64,000 bases of DNA. Source: Gautieria morchelliformis. Lineage: Eukaryota; Basidiomycota; Agaricomycetes; Gomphales; Gomphaceae. Positions 1-11,032 of this stretch are shown piece after piece. A program made the translations under genes and the position numbers. The notes beneath the pieces are model-generated. The model searched no databases and was not told the origin of the DNA. It saw nothing but the letters and a program-made list of their open reading frames with translations. Every line of letters starts with the position of its first letter. Positions within the stretch are counted from its first letter, which is position 1. Location: the NCBI GenBank assembly GCA_015179125.1, contig WHVA01000569.1:1-64000 (forward strand). Reading direction: 5' to 3'.

Positions 1-803
1 CTGGGGCGTCAGCACTTCCCTGGCGTCGACGAGGCTCGACCATTGGTCTGTTGAGCTGAAGAGGTCGAGTAGCCTCGCCTTGAGGGGTGATGCGACCCCT
101 TTGACCCAGGGCGCAAGGGCCTTCAACCACATCCAGACGTCCATGTCGTCTAGGTTGAAGGTGCCATCCACGTTGTCACGGATGGCGGATGGGATCCCTT
201 CAGGGTTGTGTATCCAACCCTTCAGGATGGCCGCGATGTCGTGTGGGGTACCCCCCGCTATCACGAGACAATCCCTTTTGGGATTGCAAGCGCGTTGTTC
301 GCGCTCGATGCGTTTGAATACGCCGATCATCTCGCGCATACGCGCAAGCTGCGGCGTTTCTTTTGCCCGCGCTATGAGTTCGACGAAGCGTGGGTCGTCG
401 AGCGGGCAGACGTCGTACCATTGAGTACGATGCTGTTGGGCCTTTCCTACCGGTCGTGGTAGGAGGCCCATCTCGGAGATCGGTGGGTCTCCGAGTGGTA
501 TGATCACTCCCTCCCCCAGGTAGGGAGGGTGAACTGTCCCCGCCGGTGGAGGCAGGGCCATGCCAGGCCCGATGTACTGGGCCTCGATCTGTGCTACCCG
601 CCGCTGAAGGGCGGGGTCGTTGATGGTGTGCGACGGTGACACCGCTAGGTAAGCGCTAATTGCGCTTTCCTTCACAATGGCTAGCCCATTGATGGTGTGG
701 GGGGAGCCGCGCAATTTCTTGCGCTTTTTCTTTGGCTGCTCTGCCAGCCGCTGTGCCCGTTCGGGGTCGTACATCTTCCAGACGGATGAGTCGGACTCCC
801 ATC
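1..803 (-). pseudogene. Fragment of the third ORF (ORF X) of gypsy family B, running off the left edge
   Basis: The minus strand matches, nearly base for base, the stretch 45267-46065 inside gypsy B1 (window base 1 corresponds to about 45267). The segment includes the 'WYDICPLDDPRFVELIAQEE' region seen in B1. In this copy the reading frame is continuous across a basic run PKKKRKK (codons at 715-735), where B1 has a stop and a frameshift. That run resembles an SV40-type nuclear localisation signal. Homology ends abruptly at about 803 where LINE sequence begins, so the N-terminal half is gone. Downstream parts (acidic tail, 3' LTR) lie outside the window. Function is unknown; membership of element B is inferred from the B1 copy. 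Confidence 0.75.
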
Positions 804-1790
804 CATTAGAAAAAGCGACGGAAAACACATACGCGGCAGCGCTCAGAGGTAACGTCCCTTTATCGCACCCGAGCAACCTGGCCAGAGCAAAGGCCAGGGA
901 GTGTCAAATACTGATAGATAAAGATCCGAGGGCAGAACACAATGCGCTGGGCAACCTCACAGAACAAGAGCTGGTAGCCAAAGCGAACCAGGCGCTGGAA
1001 CAGCTAGAAGACATCAACATCAACACTGACACAAGGTTCGTAGGAGCCAAGATCCTGACCAATGGAGGCGTCGTATACGAGCTCAACACGCCCACGGCGG
1101 CCAAGTGGGTCCAGGCAAACAAGACGCAACTGGCACACAGGCTCGGCGGTACCTCAGTGATCAAAGAGCGAGCCGTTGCGGTCCTGGTGGAGTACGTACC
1201 GCTGATGCACGCTCCGGAGGCCATGGGGGAGCTCAAGAAAATCGAAAGAGACTCCGGGCTACCCAACGACATGCTGATATCGACGAGGTGGATCAAGCCG
1301 GCGAGTCAAAGAACGCAAGGACAGCGCTCAGGCCACATAATAGCTAAGTTCTCGTCCATTCAGGCCGCAAATCAAAGTATACGAGAAGGGCTAATAATAG
1401 CAGGCAAGCAAACGTGGGCCAGAAGAATGAAGAGGGAGCCGAGGAGGTGCCTGAAGTGCCAAAGGCTCAACGTGAGACACATGGCAGTGGAGTGCCTGGG
1501 CGACGACGTGTGTGGGACGTGCGGAGGGGCACACAAGACGGCAGAGTGCGAAGAGATCGACCCTGCGAAGTACAGATGTGTCAACTGCGACACCAATGGA
1601 CACGCATCGTGGGACCGAACATGCCCCAGATTCGTCTCAGTGAGCCAGACCATCGAGAAAGCAAATCCCGAGGGAACATACAAATATTTCCCCGACGAGC
1701 AGCCTTGGACATGGGAGCAGCACGATCACACAGGGCCCACGACCAATGCAGAAGCCTTCTCACGCCAACAAAAGATCACTGTGGTGGTCC
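804..1790 (+). pseudogene. Non-LTR retrotransposon (LINE, Tad-like) ORF1 fragment with three zinc knuckles
   Basis: An open frame continues through the junction at 804 and reads as a LINE ORF1 (nucleic-acid-binding, gag-like) protein. Near its end are three CCHC-type knuckles: CLKCQRLNVRHMAVEC (C-X2-C-X6-H-X4-C), CGTCGGAHKTAEC (C-X2-C-X3-H-X4-C) and CVNCDTNGHASWDRTC (C-X2-C-X4-H-X6-C). A terminal 'YKYFPDEQPWTWE' block follows, which I recognise from basidiomycete LINE ORF1 proteins. The open frame starts at 677, but its first ~42 codons are antisense gypsy B sequence and are not part of this protein. No ORF2 follows; from ~1790 the sequence changes to the region before the WD40 gene. It is therefore a truncated fragment. 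Similarity to the family is from memory. Confidence 0.8.
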
Positions 1791-1900
1791 CTAACATAAA
1801 CACATATATGGCATTGCCAAAGTTGAAGTTGGTGCGTTGCTGGACATGCACTTGACATCTATCCATCCCTCCATGTGCTCATTCCCATCTTTGATAACAG

Positions 1901-3829
1901 GGGTCAGGATGGGTAGTCACTTTCAGCAAACATGTTCTACAGCATCGAGTAGATGTGGATTTGATGCATACATTGGAGCATGATCATGACAGTTGGTGAG
2001 TAGCCATGGCTGATGTGGCTGAATTGATTTTTGGCAGTTGGTAATTTGGTTAGTGAGTTTTATGGCTGCATGGATCAGGCTTCAATTTGATTTTCACCTG
2101 CCTTCTGTCTGTCTAGTAGTTACTGACCCTGCACCTTCCAGCCCTGTATTCTCCATCCACTTCTCAGCCGATGGGCACTACCTGGCAACAGGGTGCTTTC
2201 GTTCTGTGCAAATATATGACACAGTCACTGGGGAAAGGACATGGTGAGTGATCACTTCATCTTGCACTTTGTCTCCCTTGAAACTCACCTTTCCTTGAAC
2301 CCCCCCTCACACTGTCCATGCTGGAACAAAGTGTGCTCATCCATGACACTGTTCTCAATCTCCTTGACATCATTAGTGTCTGCTTTAGCCCCAACGGGTG
2401 CTACCTTGCAACAGGTGCTTCTGATGCCAAGATTAGGGTGCGTGTTTCCTCATGTCGTGCGCTGACAGTCCTCATTTACCTCTTGGCCTACTCCTTGATT
2501 CCCTCTAATTCACATAATGTGCTCATCTATGGACTATGTGTTTCCTTTCACCTGCACATTTATCACAACCTGTGTATCTGGTCACTGCACGTCACTGTCA
2601 GATATGGGACATTGCCAACAAGTGCATCCTCTCCATCTTCGAAGGTCATAATGGTGGAGTTACCTCCCTCGATTTCTCATGTGATGGCCACCACATCGTT
2701 TCTGGCTCTCAAGACAACACCATGTGCATCTGGGACATGGAGACCAGTCAGCACAAGGTGCTGTCAATCACAGTACCTGTGCACATGCGTTTCTTGTCAC
2801 TTATTGTGATATGTGCCATGCTGATACATGTTGTGTTTATGGGCACTGTTGACCACATGGTATGTTCTTGTTGACTGGCCATGCATATATGCAGATTGAT
2901 CCCACTGTATCCTCTGTCTCCATCTCTCCCAATGGGCAACTGGTTGCTGTGAGCTACACTGACACTATCATATGCCTTTGGGATTCCCAAACGGGGAAAC
3001 TTGTTGAGTGCCTCATGTGGCACATTGAGTGTGTGTCCAGCATGGTGTTCACACCCAATGGAAAAGGCCTGGTCAGTGGGGGCTCAGATGGGAGCCTGAA
3101 GTATTGGGATTCGGAGCCATTGCTAGGGAATGTGAAGAGAGGGGTGTTGAGGCAGTCATATGGAGTCGATGTAGAGCATGCAGGCTCGGGGGCAGACAAA
3201 AGCATGGAGAATGAAGGGGTGTGTGTGTGTACAGTCCAGTTCATAGGCCATACAGTGAGTGGCCGGCTGTGTTTCTTTTTACTTCCTTTGCTTGCCATCA
3301 GGGCTTGTAAATCTTCAGTCTTCACAAACGGTGATACTCATGTGGATGTAGGACAAGGTGAACTCCATTGCCGTGTCACCTGACAACCAGTGGGTCGTAT
3401 CGAGTTCGGGTCCAGATGACAGGAGCCTGCGGCTCTGGAACCTGTGCACAGGGGAAGGACAGCTCATACTGCATGGGCACATGGATGATGGTATGTCCCA
3501 GCACATTTATATATGTGCATGCATCCCTCATTGTTTATGTGTGTGTGTATGCACCTGTAGTTCTTTCTGTCGACATGAGCCCAACTGGGGGCATGCTGGC
3601 TACTAGTGACCAGGAAGGGCTCCTCGTGAAATTATGTGCACACCTGTCACTCATTCACACAGGAAACCCATGTTAATGCTGACAGGTTGAATTGCATGGA
3701 GCTATACAATACTACAATGATGGCGCTGGAAAACATATAAACTTTAGCAGTGACAGTGGAAATGTTGACTGCACTATCACCTTTCATTTCTCATTCAATT
3801 TTCATGTACCAGGTGACACATGTGCATAG
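1901..3829 (+). CDS. Tup1-like WD40 repeat protein, N-terminus missing, eight inferred exons
   Basis: Splicing at GT-AG sites gives exons 1901-1995, 2142-2243, 2332-2437, 2602-2772, 2895-3254, 3352-3490, 3561-3625 and 3686-3829. All are in frame. The product carries successive WD40 blades: FSADGHYLATGC..QIYDT, FSPNGCYLATGA..IRIWDI, FSCDGHHIVSGSQDNTMCIWD, ISPNGQLVAVSYTDTIICLWD, FTPNGKGLVSGGSDGSLKYWD and VSPDNQWVVSSSG..LRLWN. Block order, and the lead-in GSGWVVTFSKHVLQHRVDVDL before blade 1, match the Tup1 corepressor. In Tup1 the WD40 propeller binds DNA-bound repressors, while an N-terminal helix binds Ssn6. No coding sequence for that helix is visible upstream; a LINE fragment lies there instead. 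The final exon is the least certain and lacks a good last blade. It may be a degenerating paralogue or a WD40-only gene. Confidence 0.7.
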
Positions 3830-5057
3830 ATGCAGTTAGCTTACCGTTACAGGACACGCCGCGAAGCATGCTCTTCTGTAGTTGCTTCCTTGTGAGATGT
3901 GATTCACTGGACCCGTCCTACGATCCGGGCCCGGCAAAGACAGCAACAGCGCGGACAGGTCTGCATGCCCCCAACCACCAACTCTGAGTCGGACGACCCG
4001 GCGTCGCTCACGGGGCAGGATGGGGATGACAGGGGGTCAATGGTATATCAGGATCCATGCACAGATGCAGCGTAACGCACAGCTGGAGGTGTGTCGGGCG
4101 TTTTCCCAGTCCACGGATCAGCGACACAGACAGCGAATCGCGGAGTATCAGCTCGACGTGGAGGTGCTGCGGCTCCTGCAGGTACGTTCGTGAGCGTGCG
4201 CGACTCCCGGGCTGAGTCTACAAAAACCCTTCCTCTCAATTAATATCCATCACAGGGTGCATTGAAGTGCACTGGCGGAGTGAGTCTGGGTGGCGCAGCG
4301 ATGATCTCTATGATGCGTGCTGAATCGATACCCGGCAACATTGACGCATCGTGATCGGAAAGATATACATGGATCACAGGCGTGATAAATGAATTGTATA
4401 GCTGGTGCACATGGATATATATCATAGCAACCGCGTAAGGGGAAACGAATCCTTCTATGCCCTTACCAAAGTTAATCGTTAATGGATCGAAACCCATGGG
4501 CATATGAAAAGAGGGAGTGAGGTCACCAACCCAGTGAGCTAGGCCCGCGTACCTTGGTCTTGCGCGTCTTTAGTATTCCGCGCTGTTCCGTGTGACTACT
4601 CAAAGTGTAATGGCTAAACGCTAAGCTGGAAGCTGGGCTTGTCACGGTGGATAAGAGTCACAGAAAGCCTAAGGGTCAGCTGAGCTGGTTTGAATCTCTT
4701 AAGCACCAGGCGCTTACGACCACGCGCCTCCTGGTTGATGGCCGGACTGTCTGGACGCTATCGACCTTCCTATACAGTACTGTATATACTGGGGATCTGC
4801 TGATGAGCAACACCGCATCTGTTCTCGGATGTTACATAAACTGTTTCTCGGCCCCAAAGGCTCCTAAGAAGGAATGATGGATCTGCTTCCACTGGTACAC
4901 ATTTACTGACCTGACCCTATAACCCAGCAACCCCCTTCAGTGGATGGCCTTCCGTACCTTAAATTCGTAATGCACATCTCAAACGCTGATTCTCTGGCTG
5001 GCCGAGCATGTTTCCGTGAGTGATCGGTAGGGTTCATACTGAATAAGGAAATAAGTA
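3830..5057. other. Intergenic stretch with one weak exon-like segment (about 3966-4187)
   Basis: From ATG 3966 a short acidic frame reads MPPTTNSESDDPASLTGQDG. A second frame from about 4050 reads MQRNAQLEVCRAFSQSTDQR and on to a Gln/Arg-rich helix ending at a good donor (CAG|GTACGT, around 4187). The two frames are offset and I found no acceptable intron joining them, so this may be a decayed gene. No family was recognised. The rest, 4260-5057, shows no coding, repeat or RNA signal that I can support. Confidence 0.3.
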
Positions 5058-6200
5058 ATGCAGGCTCGACGCTCCAGAATCCACCTACGCACCAGTTTTA
5101 CCGCCACGCCGGGGCTGTTCTTGCAAAGAGCTCAATGCCTCTTTGGCATTCGCCACCTCCGCCTTAGCCTTTGCTGCCTCCTCCATTGGCGTCCGTTCTC
5201 GCTCGACTGTCGCCGCTCGTTCTCGTTGCATCCCGATCCCCCTTCTGCCCCCCTCCGCTCGTGCTTTCCGTTCTCGTTCCGCTGCCGCCGCTCGTGCTCG
5301 TTCGATTGCCTTCCGCTCCACCCTCGCTTCTGCTTCCTGCACTTCCCGCATGATTCGCTTTTGTTCACGGCTAATGAGATCCGGGTCGGCGGACCTATCG
5401 TCCATGTATTTTTGTTCAATCATGGCAAAATCCTCCGTCCATTGCGGCGTCATCATGCTGAAGCACATGTAATTCCCCGCCCCCTTAAAGGGACCAGCTC
5501 AAACAGGGATCTTGTCCGGGTGTCGGGGAGAGAATTGCCTCCTGGCGACCTCCATAATCATGGCGGCAAACCGATAGCCCATTGTTGTGCTGGCTGGGTA
5601 GTTGTGACCGTGCTTCGAAACTATCTGGACCAGCCTCAAAATTTCAAGAAGGGAAAGGTCTGGAGATGTGTATGTCGTGAGGAGGGTGTCGTTGTTGACA
5701 CGCCTATTGAGTCTGTCTTCCTTGCTTCGGTAACAGCTTATTCAATCAGAGGCTGATACCTGCTCCGAAAGGGAGGGGGGAGAGGAAGTAGATGAGAATC
5801 GAATCATGCTTGCCGATGGAGAAAGACCTCGTTCAACCACCGCGAACCTTACCCGAGATCCCGCTTCCTCTGGAGTCGTGCGACAAGGTATTCGTGGCGT
5901 GACCCATCCTTCTCTTTATACCACTTGGTTTCCTTTACAATGTATGCGCTTCTCCAGGTGCTCGGAACGTCCCAAACACAAGCGTAGAACCATGCAGGGC
6001 TGGTGGACTTCCCGAGGTAGATGAAGACCGGTACAGGCGGGCCATTGTCTGGCATTACGGACAGGAAAAGATTCTGAGTGAAGCTCAGCAGCGAGTAGAA
6101 CATTTGGGAGCAAGCCAGTTATGTTGGCAGTCTTTATACCGCACGAAAACCTGCGGCGTGCGCGTGAAGGCTTCCAACGCGTTGCAGATTATGTGATCCC
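5058..6200 (-). pseudogene. Decayed, inverted copy (copy 0) of the tandem unknown gene family
   Basis: Minus-strand sequence matches the three plus-strand copies at 11033, 14828 and 24532. It begins MFYSLLSFTQNLFLSVMPDN, continues through WYKEKDGSRHEYLVARLQRK, then resumes in other frames with MMTPQWTEDFAMIEQKYMDD and an Arg/Glu/Ala-rich helical C-terminus ending in GGKTGA. The middle (about 5470-5850) is broken by frameshifts. The conserved upstream stretch is also present (near 6120-6195). It is the most divergent copy and the only one in inverted orientation. The family's function is unknown to me. Confidence 0.75.
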
Positions 6201-6204
6201 ACGT

Positions 6205-6640
6205 GGCGTTGCTCGACGCGATCGACTATGGTACACACGGATACGCAAGTGACAACGACAAGAAAGCCAGGGCACGCCTACTGACATGCATGCTGGATGT
6301 TCATGCTGACCTTTTGCCGATCCAGCTAGGCTAGCACTCAAGAACACTTACAACGACACCTTACGCATGCTCACCTTGCCACCTACCCACCCGTTACACA
6401 CACCTGCGCAGATCATCCCGACACGCAGTGTCATCTGTCCCGATTACACGAACTCCTGCGAGCTCACAACCTGGAAGCCGGGTCCATTGAAATCCTTCAG
6501 GCAATACGACGCAACCCCTCATGGATCCCACCGATACGCATAACGATAGCGACCGATGAAAAGGAAGCGATCACTTACGACAGTCTAAACAAGTCCTCCA
6601 TCAAAATCTACTCGGATGGGCCACGACGCAAGCTTTACAA
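6205..6640 (+). pseudogene. LINE ORF2 fragment between reverse transcriptase and RNase H
   Basis: In pieces across two frames the plus strand reads LLTCMLDVHADLLPIQL, TLRMLTLPPTHPLHTP, HLHELLRAHNLEAGSIEI and finally SSIKIYSDG. This order (CMLD..LLPI.L..LATLPP.HPL, then RR.P.W.PP.R..IA..KEEAI, then IYSDGS) is what I recall of the region just before the RNase H active site in basidiomycete Tad-type LINE ORF2 proteins. Frameshifts, and the absence of the RT upstream and RNase H downstream, make it a remnant. It abuts the 5' end of the inverted gene copy at about 6200. Confidence 0.55.
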
Positions 6641-6904
6641 ATCTCGAGGGTTGTTGTCCAAAACGTACGCTTGATGGCAACTACGTGAATATCACCATGA
6701 CAAGATAGGAACGTGCCCCTCGACTTCGACCAACGTGATAAATGTGCAGTAGTAGTAACAGTAACCGTCAAAAAATGCGAATACCAGTCCAAAATGAAGT
6801 GCTTCTGAGTATCGAATGAGGGCGATGAGTGTCTGTGAATGAGTTCGGTGTGGGAGGTGTGTATGAGATATCATCTGCGGATCTACGTATTTCGCTGCAT
6901 GACC
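6641..6904. other. Intergenic, nothing recognised
   Basis: Short stretch between the LINE remnant and the 3' end of the cerato-platanin gene. No coding, repeat or terminal-repeat signal was seen. It presumably includes the cerato-platanin 3' untranslated region. Confidence 0.4.
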
Positions 6905-7388
6905 TCAGAGCCCGCACGCCGACGCGGCAAGCTGCGTCGCCGTCGCCGTAATCCGACCCAGCGCGACAGCCTGCCCGCCCGTCAGCGTATCCATCGCCTC
7001 TTGCGCGATATTGAAACCCGCCGCCGCGTGGTCAATCGCCAGCACTGAAAGAGGAAGAACGTGAGCGGCGCCGCCACCGTGGAAAAGAAATATGGAACTA
7101 GGGCGCACCGTTGATCGTCTTGCCGTTGAATGCCAGCTGCCAGCACGACCCGCAGTTCGGGCTGCCGTGCGCGACGACGGCCTGCGCGCCGCCGATGTTG
7201 GGGAATGTGGGGAGGTTCCCGAAGGTTGGGAAGCGCGAGAGGAGGCCGTTCGGGCCGTCGCTGCACGCGACCGTCGCGAGGCTGCCCCCCGGGTTGTCGT
7301 ACGTGTTGTCGAACGACACGGTGACGCTGTCCGCGAGCGCAGACGCGGCGACGAGGACGAGCGTGAAGGCGTGAGTGGCGAATTTCAT
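6905..7388 (-). CDS. Cerato-platanin family secreted protein (two exons)
   Basis: Exon 1 is 7388-7109 and exon 2 is 7044-6905, separated by a 64-bp intron (GTGCGC...TTTCAG). Joined length is 139 residues plus stop, normal for the family. The product begins with a hydrophobic signal peptide ([19 protein letters not shown]) and continues with the family hallmarks: a TYDN block, an ACSDGPNGL block, [15 protein letters not shown] and, in exon 2, GFNIAQEAM. Four cysteines sit in the conserved places for two disulfides. Cerato-platanins are small secreted double-psi beta-barrel proteins of ascomycetes and basidiomycetes. They bind chitin oligomers and act in the cell wall and as elicitors in plant or fungal interactions. 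No frame damage is seen, and a TATA-like box lies upstream. It looks functional despite flanking repeats. Confidence 0.93.
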
Positions 7389-7450
7389 GCTTGATAGTCG
7401 GGAGTATGAAGCAGTGATGTGCGACTTGGGTAGAACACGAATTTTATGTC

Positions 7451-7461
7451 GCCCTTTTATA
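7451..7461 (-). promoter_or_regulatory. TATA-like box of the cerato-platanin gene
   Basis: The minus strand reads TATAAAAGGGC about 63-73 bp before the ATG at 7388. Spacing and sequence fit a TATA box for a highly expressed secreted-protein gene. The assignment is by sequence only. Confidence 0.5.
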
Positions 7462-7479
7462 CGAGAAGGGGGTGCGCTG

Positions 7480-8455
7480 TGTCACCTGACCGTATGAAAG
7501 AGCGCTCACCCACCTATGGCCGATGGTCCGTACAACCTGAGCTGGGGAAAGGCTGAGGCTGAGGCAGCCGCTGGTCCGCTCTAACGCCTGCCGGGAAGAA
7601 ACTCGGAGACTCGGCACCTCTCTCCGGACAAAAATTGAAATGGACTTCCCCTACCACACCTGTAGCTCTAGACTCCAGCCCGACTGACATTGACAAAGAA
7701 GCCGACATGGTCCGGGTATAGACCCTTGTGCACATGGCGTGGTTTGCAAGAAGTGTGTCAGTGATCGGTGGGCACAATGCATATGGTCCAGCGGTCAGGT
7801 GCCCGGCGAAGCTCCGAGTCGAGCGTACACCATTAGCTGTAGGAAGTACAGGAGCCAGGCCTTGAATCCCGCTGCACTTATTTTGACACAAGACTGCGTG
7901 TGGAGTGGGAAACGAAGCCGGCGACGTGTCCCCAGACGACAGACGAGGACCCAAGAAGTAACGATGGATCTGCTCTTGGCGTGAGAAGCAGTTTAGCATC
8001 AGAGAACAGACACGGCCTTCCTCATCAGCAGACCCTAGGGCGTAGCAGATTCATAGGAAGGCGGTGACCCAGAGAAGGATGGCAGCGTAATGGCGGGCGT
8101 AAGCGCCGCGTGAATAAGATTTTCAAACCCAGCTCAGCTCCTGCGCTTCCTGTGACCCTGTTCAGCCTAACAGCCAATATTCATCGTGACATTAATACCA
8201 GCATATAGTTCAGCCATCACACTGAGAAGTCACGTAGAGCAGCGCGGAACACTAAAGACCTGCAAGGACTAAGCAGGCCCACACCATGTCGAGCTGGACG
8301 AGTCTGACCTACGACAAAAAACGGGGCTATATTCGTATAACCACGGTGAAGAAATGCCCGGGAGTGAGATCATCAACAGCGAAGGCTAATGATTAAATAT
8401 TGCAAATTGAAGCTGACATACGCCGAGCTCAAGTCGCATTTTACATAAGAATGTA
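7480..8455. other. Intergenic, nothing recognised
   Basis: Several reading frames of 80-160 codons exist on both strands but none shows a recognisable motif, splice structure or similarity to other parts of the window. The stretch separates the cerato-platanin promoter from the left edge of the tandem array. Confidence 0.4.
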
Positions 8456-9920
8456 ACGGTACGTCCTACATCCTCCGGGTGAACACTATACCGGTTCGTG
8501 TCAGCTAGGAGCCTTGAATGTCATACCATCACGCATGACTAGAATTTGATCTGATACACCCTCTCTTTTCAGCGCGGATGACTCGTGGTGGATGTTCGTA
8601 TTCCGTAATCTGACAGCGCCGCTCAGAGTCCTTGTACTCCTGGTTTATTGGTTTTTCGGCAGTTCTTTTCAAGCGTGAAGCACTAAATTCCTCTTTTATT
8701 TTGGTTTTGGAAGCGATTTCGACCAATCGGAATCGGCGTGGCACAAGGTCAAATCCTATGTTCATTCCCCATCTGCCTTCCAGTTCTCCCGTGCAGTCGC
8801 ACGTCCTCCTACGACTCGGATGTTCCACTCATCATCATCGCTTCATGAAGGGCTAAGGCGGCTCAGGCTTCCTTCCCGTTTCCGCGGTTTGTTGGGGTCG
8901 TTTTTCTTTTTTTTTTTTTTTTTGCCCCAGGGGTTCAACTTGATACTCCGTCTAGCAATCGGATGCGCGACCTTGGTGGTTGTTGTGTGTACCCAACGCA
9001 TCAGGCATCGAAAGTTAAGGCTGAAATCACATTCACGTTTGCCTCGCAGTAATGACTTCTTGCTGACCTGCCCTATATTCTAGAACAACCCATGCCCATC
9101 CATACACCCTCCCGCACATACCGCGCCACGGCAAGGTAAATACAAATATCCACAGCTCGCATCACTCTCGTGAAGGTACGCTGCCGGCCCGGGGTCACTG
9201 ATTACACTAAGCGTGTACAATTATACCGCAGGCGCATGCAGAACCGCCTGGAGTATGAAGCCGAGTGAATCTTACGCCTCCTACTGTGGATTGTGAAGAT
9301 GGTGAGTCATGACATGCTCCATGGCACGCAAGTATCAGGTCTTTCACGCGGACTAAGCATTTTGGGGCGGTCTAGCGGACACGCCTGTCTGGTGCTCGTT
9401 TTCAAAGTGTACGCAAAGAATGTATTTAGTGCATACCGTCAGCACGTGCCCAAGATAAGATGAGAACCCTATCAGCAGTGATGAATGCGACGTTGAGGGA
9501 TAGAACGTGGACCATTCCTGACATAATTTGTATTTTGTATTTGAGCCTGGCTTGATTTGGCGAATGCGCGTGCCAGGTTCCGGGTGACGTGTGCTTGATC
9601 TCCTGCATAGCATGCATCACACCATGCCAGCACCTTGTGGATTACCATTAATAGCTGCTCCAGGGGGCAGCTTAGCAAGTCATGGAAATGTTCCTCTGTG
9701 CCAACTTGGATACTAATGCGACGGAGTACTTTTGCTAAGATTAGCTGAAGGAGTCATATGTACTCTGATTGCTGAGCTAGCTAGGAGGCATGAATGTTGA
9801 CGAATTCAGTCACCGTCGTGGCAGCTCAGAGCGAGACAACAAGAATGGTTCCGCAGCGCTGTGCCGCAGCCCAGAAATCACAGAAAGCGACACGAAAAGC
9901 AAGAAAGATGCCACGAGTCC
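8456..9920 (+). repeat. Segmental array, conserved flank of unit 1
   Basis: This stretch recurs, with small indels, at about 12390-13660 and, interrupted, at 16220-16366, 17564-17590 and 21339-23280. Shared landmarks are 'acaccctctcttttcagcgc', a poly-T run and 'tactccgtctagcaatcgga'. In the genic units it is the 3' flank of the unknown gene. Here no gene copy precedes it in the same orientation, so this is the left boundary of the array. Unit 1 lacks about 100 bp present in unit 2 (12870-12975) and holds about 280 bp (around 9605-9890) that unit 2 lacks. Confidence 0.8.
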
Positions 9921-10690
9921 CGTGATGAAGCCAGCCTCGTTCTGTTACCTGAATAGGACAGGATGCCATGCGACAACTATAGGTACGGAATGGCTACTCC
10001 ATCGGGGGACAAAATCAGCAAAAGGATATGGCTAGAAAGGACCGTGCTTAGCTTGATCGACGCGACAGGACGCACGCATCTAACACGCCTTCGCAAACTT
10101 TGTAATCGAATGCCGGTAGATCCGCGACAAGGATCAAGTATAACTCCGGTCCTGAACAAACCAAACATCAGAGTTATATCGATGGGCGTGCGTGGTTCTC
10201 ATGTGCCTTGGCACTGGGGTCCCATTTTGCGACGCGAGCTGCGATGAAGCCAGCCATGTTCTGTAACCTGAATAGGAAATGATACCATGCGACTACTATA
10301 TTGCACGGAATGGGATAGAAGACTAAATCAGCAAAAGGATATGCCTAGAAATGTCCGTGGTTACCTTGATCGACGTGACAGGACTCATGCTGGATTTAAT
10401 ACGCCTTCCGAAATTTGTAATTGAATACCGGTAGAAATACCTATTGCCACGACCAGCATTAACCATAACTTCTTTCCTGAAATAAATCGAACATCAAAGA
10501 TCGATGGTGTGGGTGCGTGGATCCAATGCGGCTCGGCACTGTCGTCGCATCTGCGACGAGTGCTGTAATGAAGCCAGCCTCGTTCTGTTACCTGGATAGG
10601 AAAGGATTCAATGCGACTACTATAGAGCACGCTTAGATATGACCGTGCTTAGCTTGACCGACGCGACAGGACACGCTGTATCTAATACAA
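9921..10690 (+). repeat. Three ~320-bp tandem repeats upstream of family gene 1
   Basis: The phrase GATGAAGCCAGCC(T/A) recurs at about 9923, 10243 and 10567. Each copy is followed by an 'AATAGGAAAGGAT' block, a 'CTTGATCGACG(C/T)GACAGGA' block, 'ACCGGTAGA' and 'TAACT(T)C(T/C)G(T/G)'. The unit is about 320 bp and the third copy is shorter. The same three-copy block precedes genes 2 and 3, so it behaves as part of the gene's 5' region. No coding capacity is apparent. Confidence 0.75.
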
Positions 10691-11032
10691 ACTTTGGAAT
10701 GGAAGACCGGTAGACACGCGAGATCAAGGATAACTCCTGTGTTCCAATGCGGCTCGGCACTGGATTACCGTAAAACCGACATACAAACATTGTACGGCAA
10801 GCGTCCGAGTCAACAGACGAATAGGATCCTGCGCCCACCTCCTCGCCCAGCTCAGATCGCCAAATCCCGAATCCAGCAAGTAGGACCTTGCTTGATTCGC
10901 GGCTGTGTGGTGGACCGCCGCGGCGGCAAGTGTGATCACATAATCCTTAGGATCTGCAACGTGTTGGAAGCATGGGTCTGGTGCAGGTTTTCGTGCGGTA
11001 CAAGACTGCCAACGCAGTGCGCTTGCTTCAAA

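Noticed and set aside
677..803. First 42 codons of the frame that runs into the LINE ORF1
   Set aside because: This part is antisense sequence of gypsy B ORF X; the shared frame is chance at the junction.
7092..7394. Plus-strand frames of 60-100 codons opposite the cerato-platanin gene
   Set aside because: Shadows of a GC-rich coding exon; no motifs.
7514..7999. 161-codon minus-strand frame
   Set aside because: No domain, splice or composition support; not repeated elsewhere.
10694..11032. Upstream extension of family gene 1 to 410 codons
   Set aside because: The extension covers repeat sequence and is not open in genes 2 and 3.
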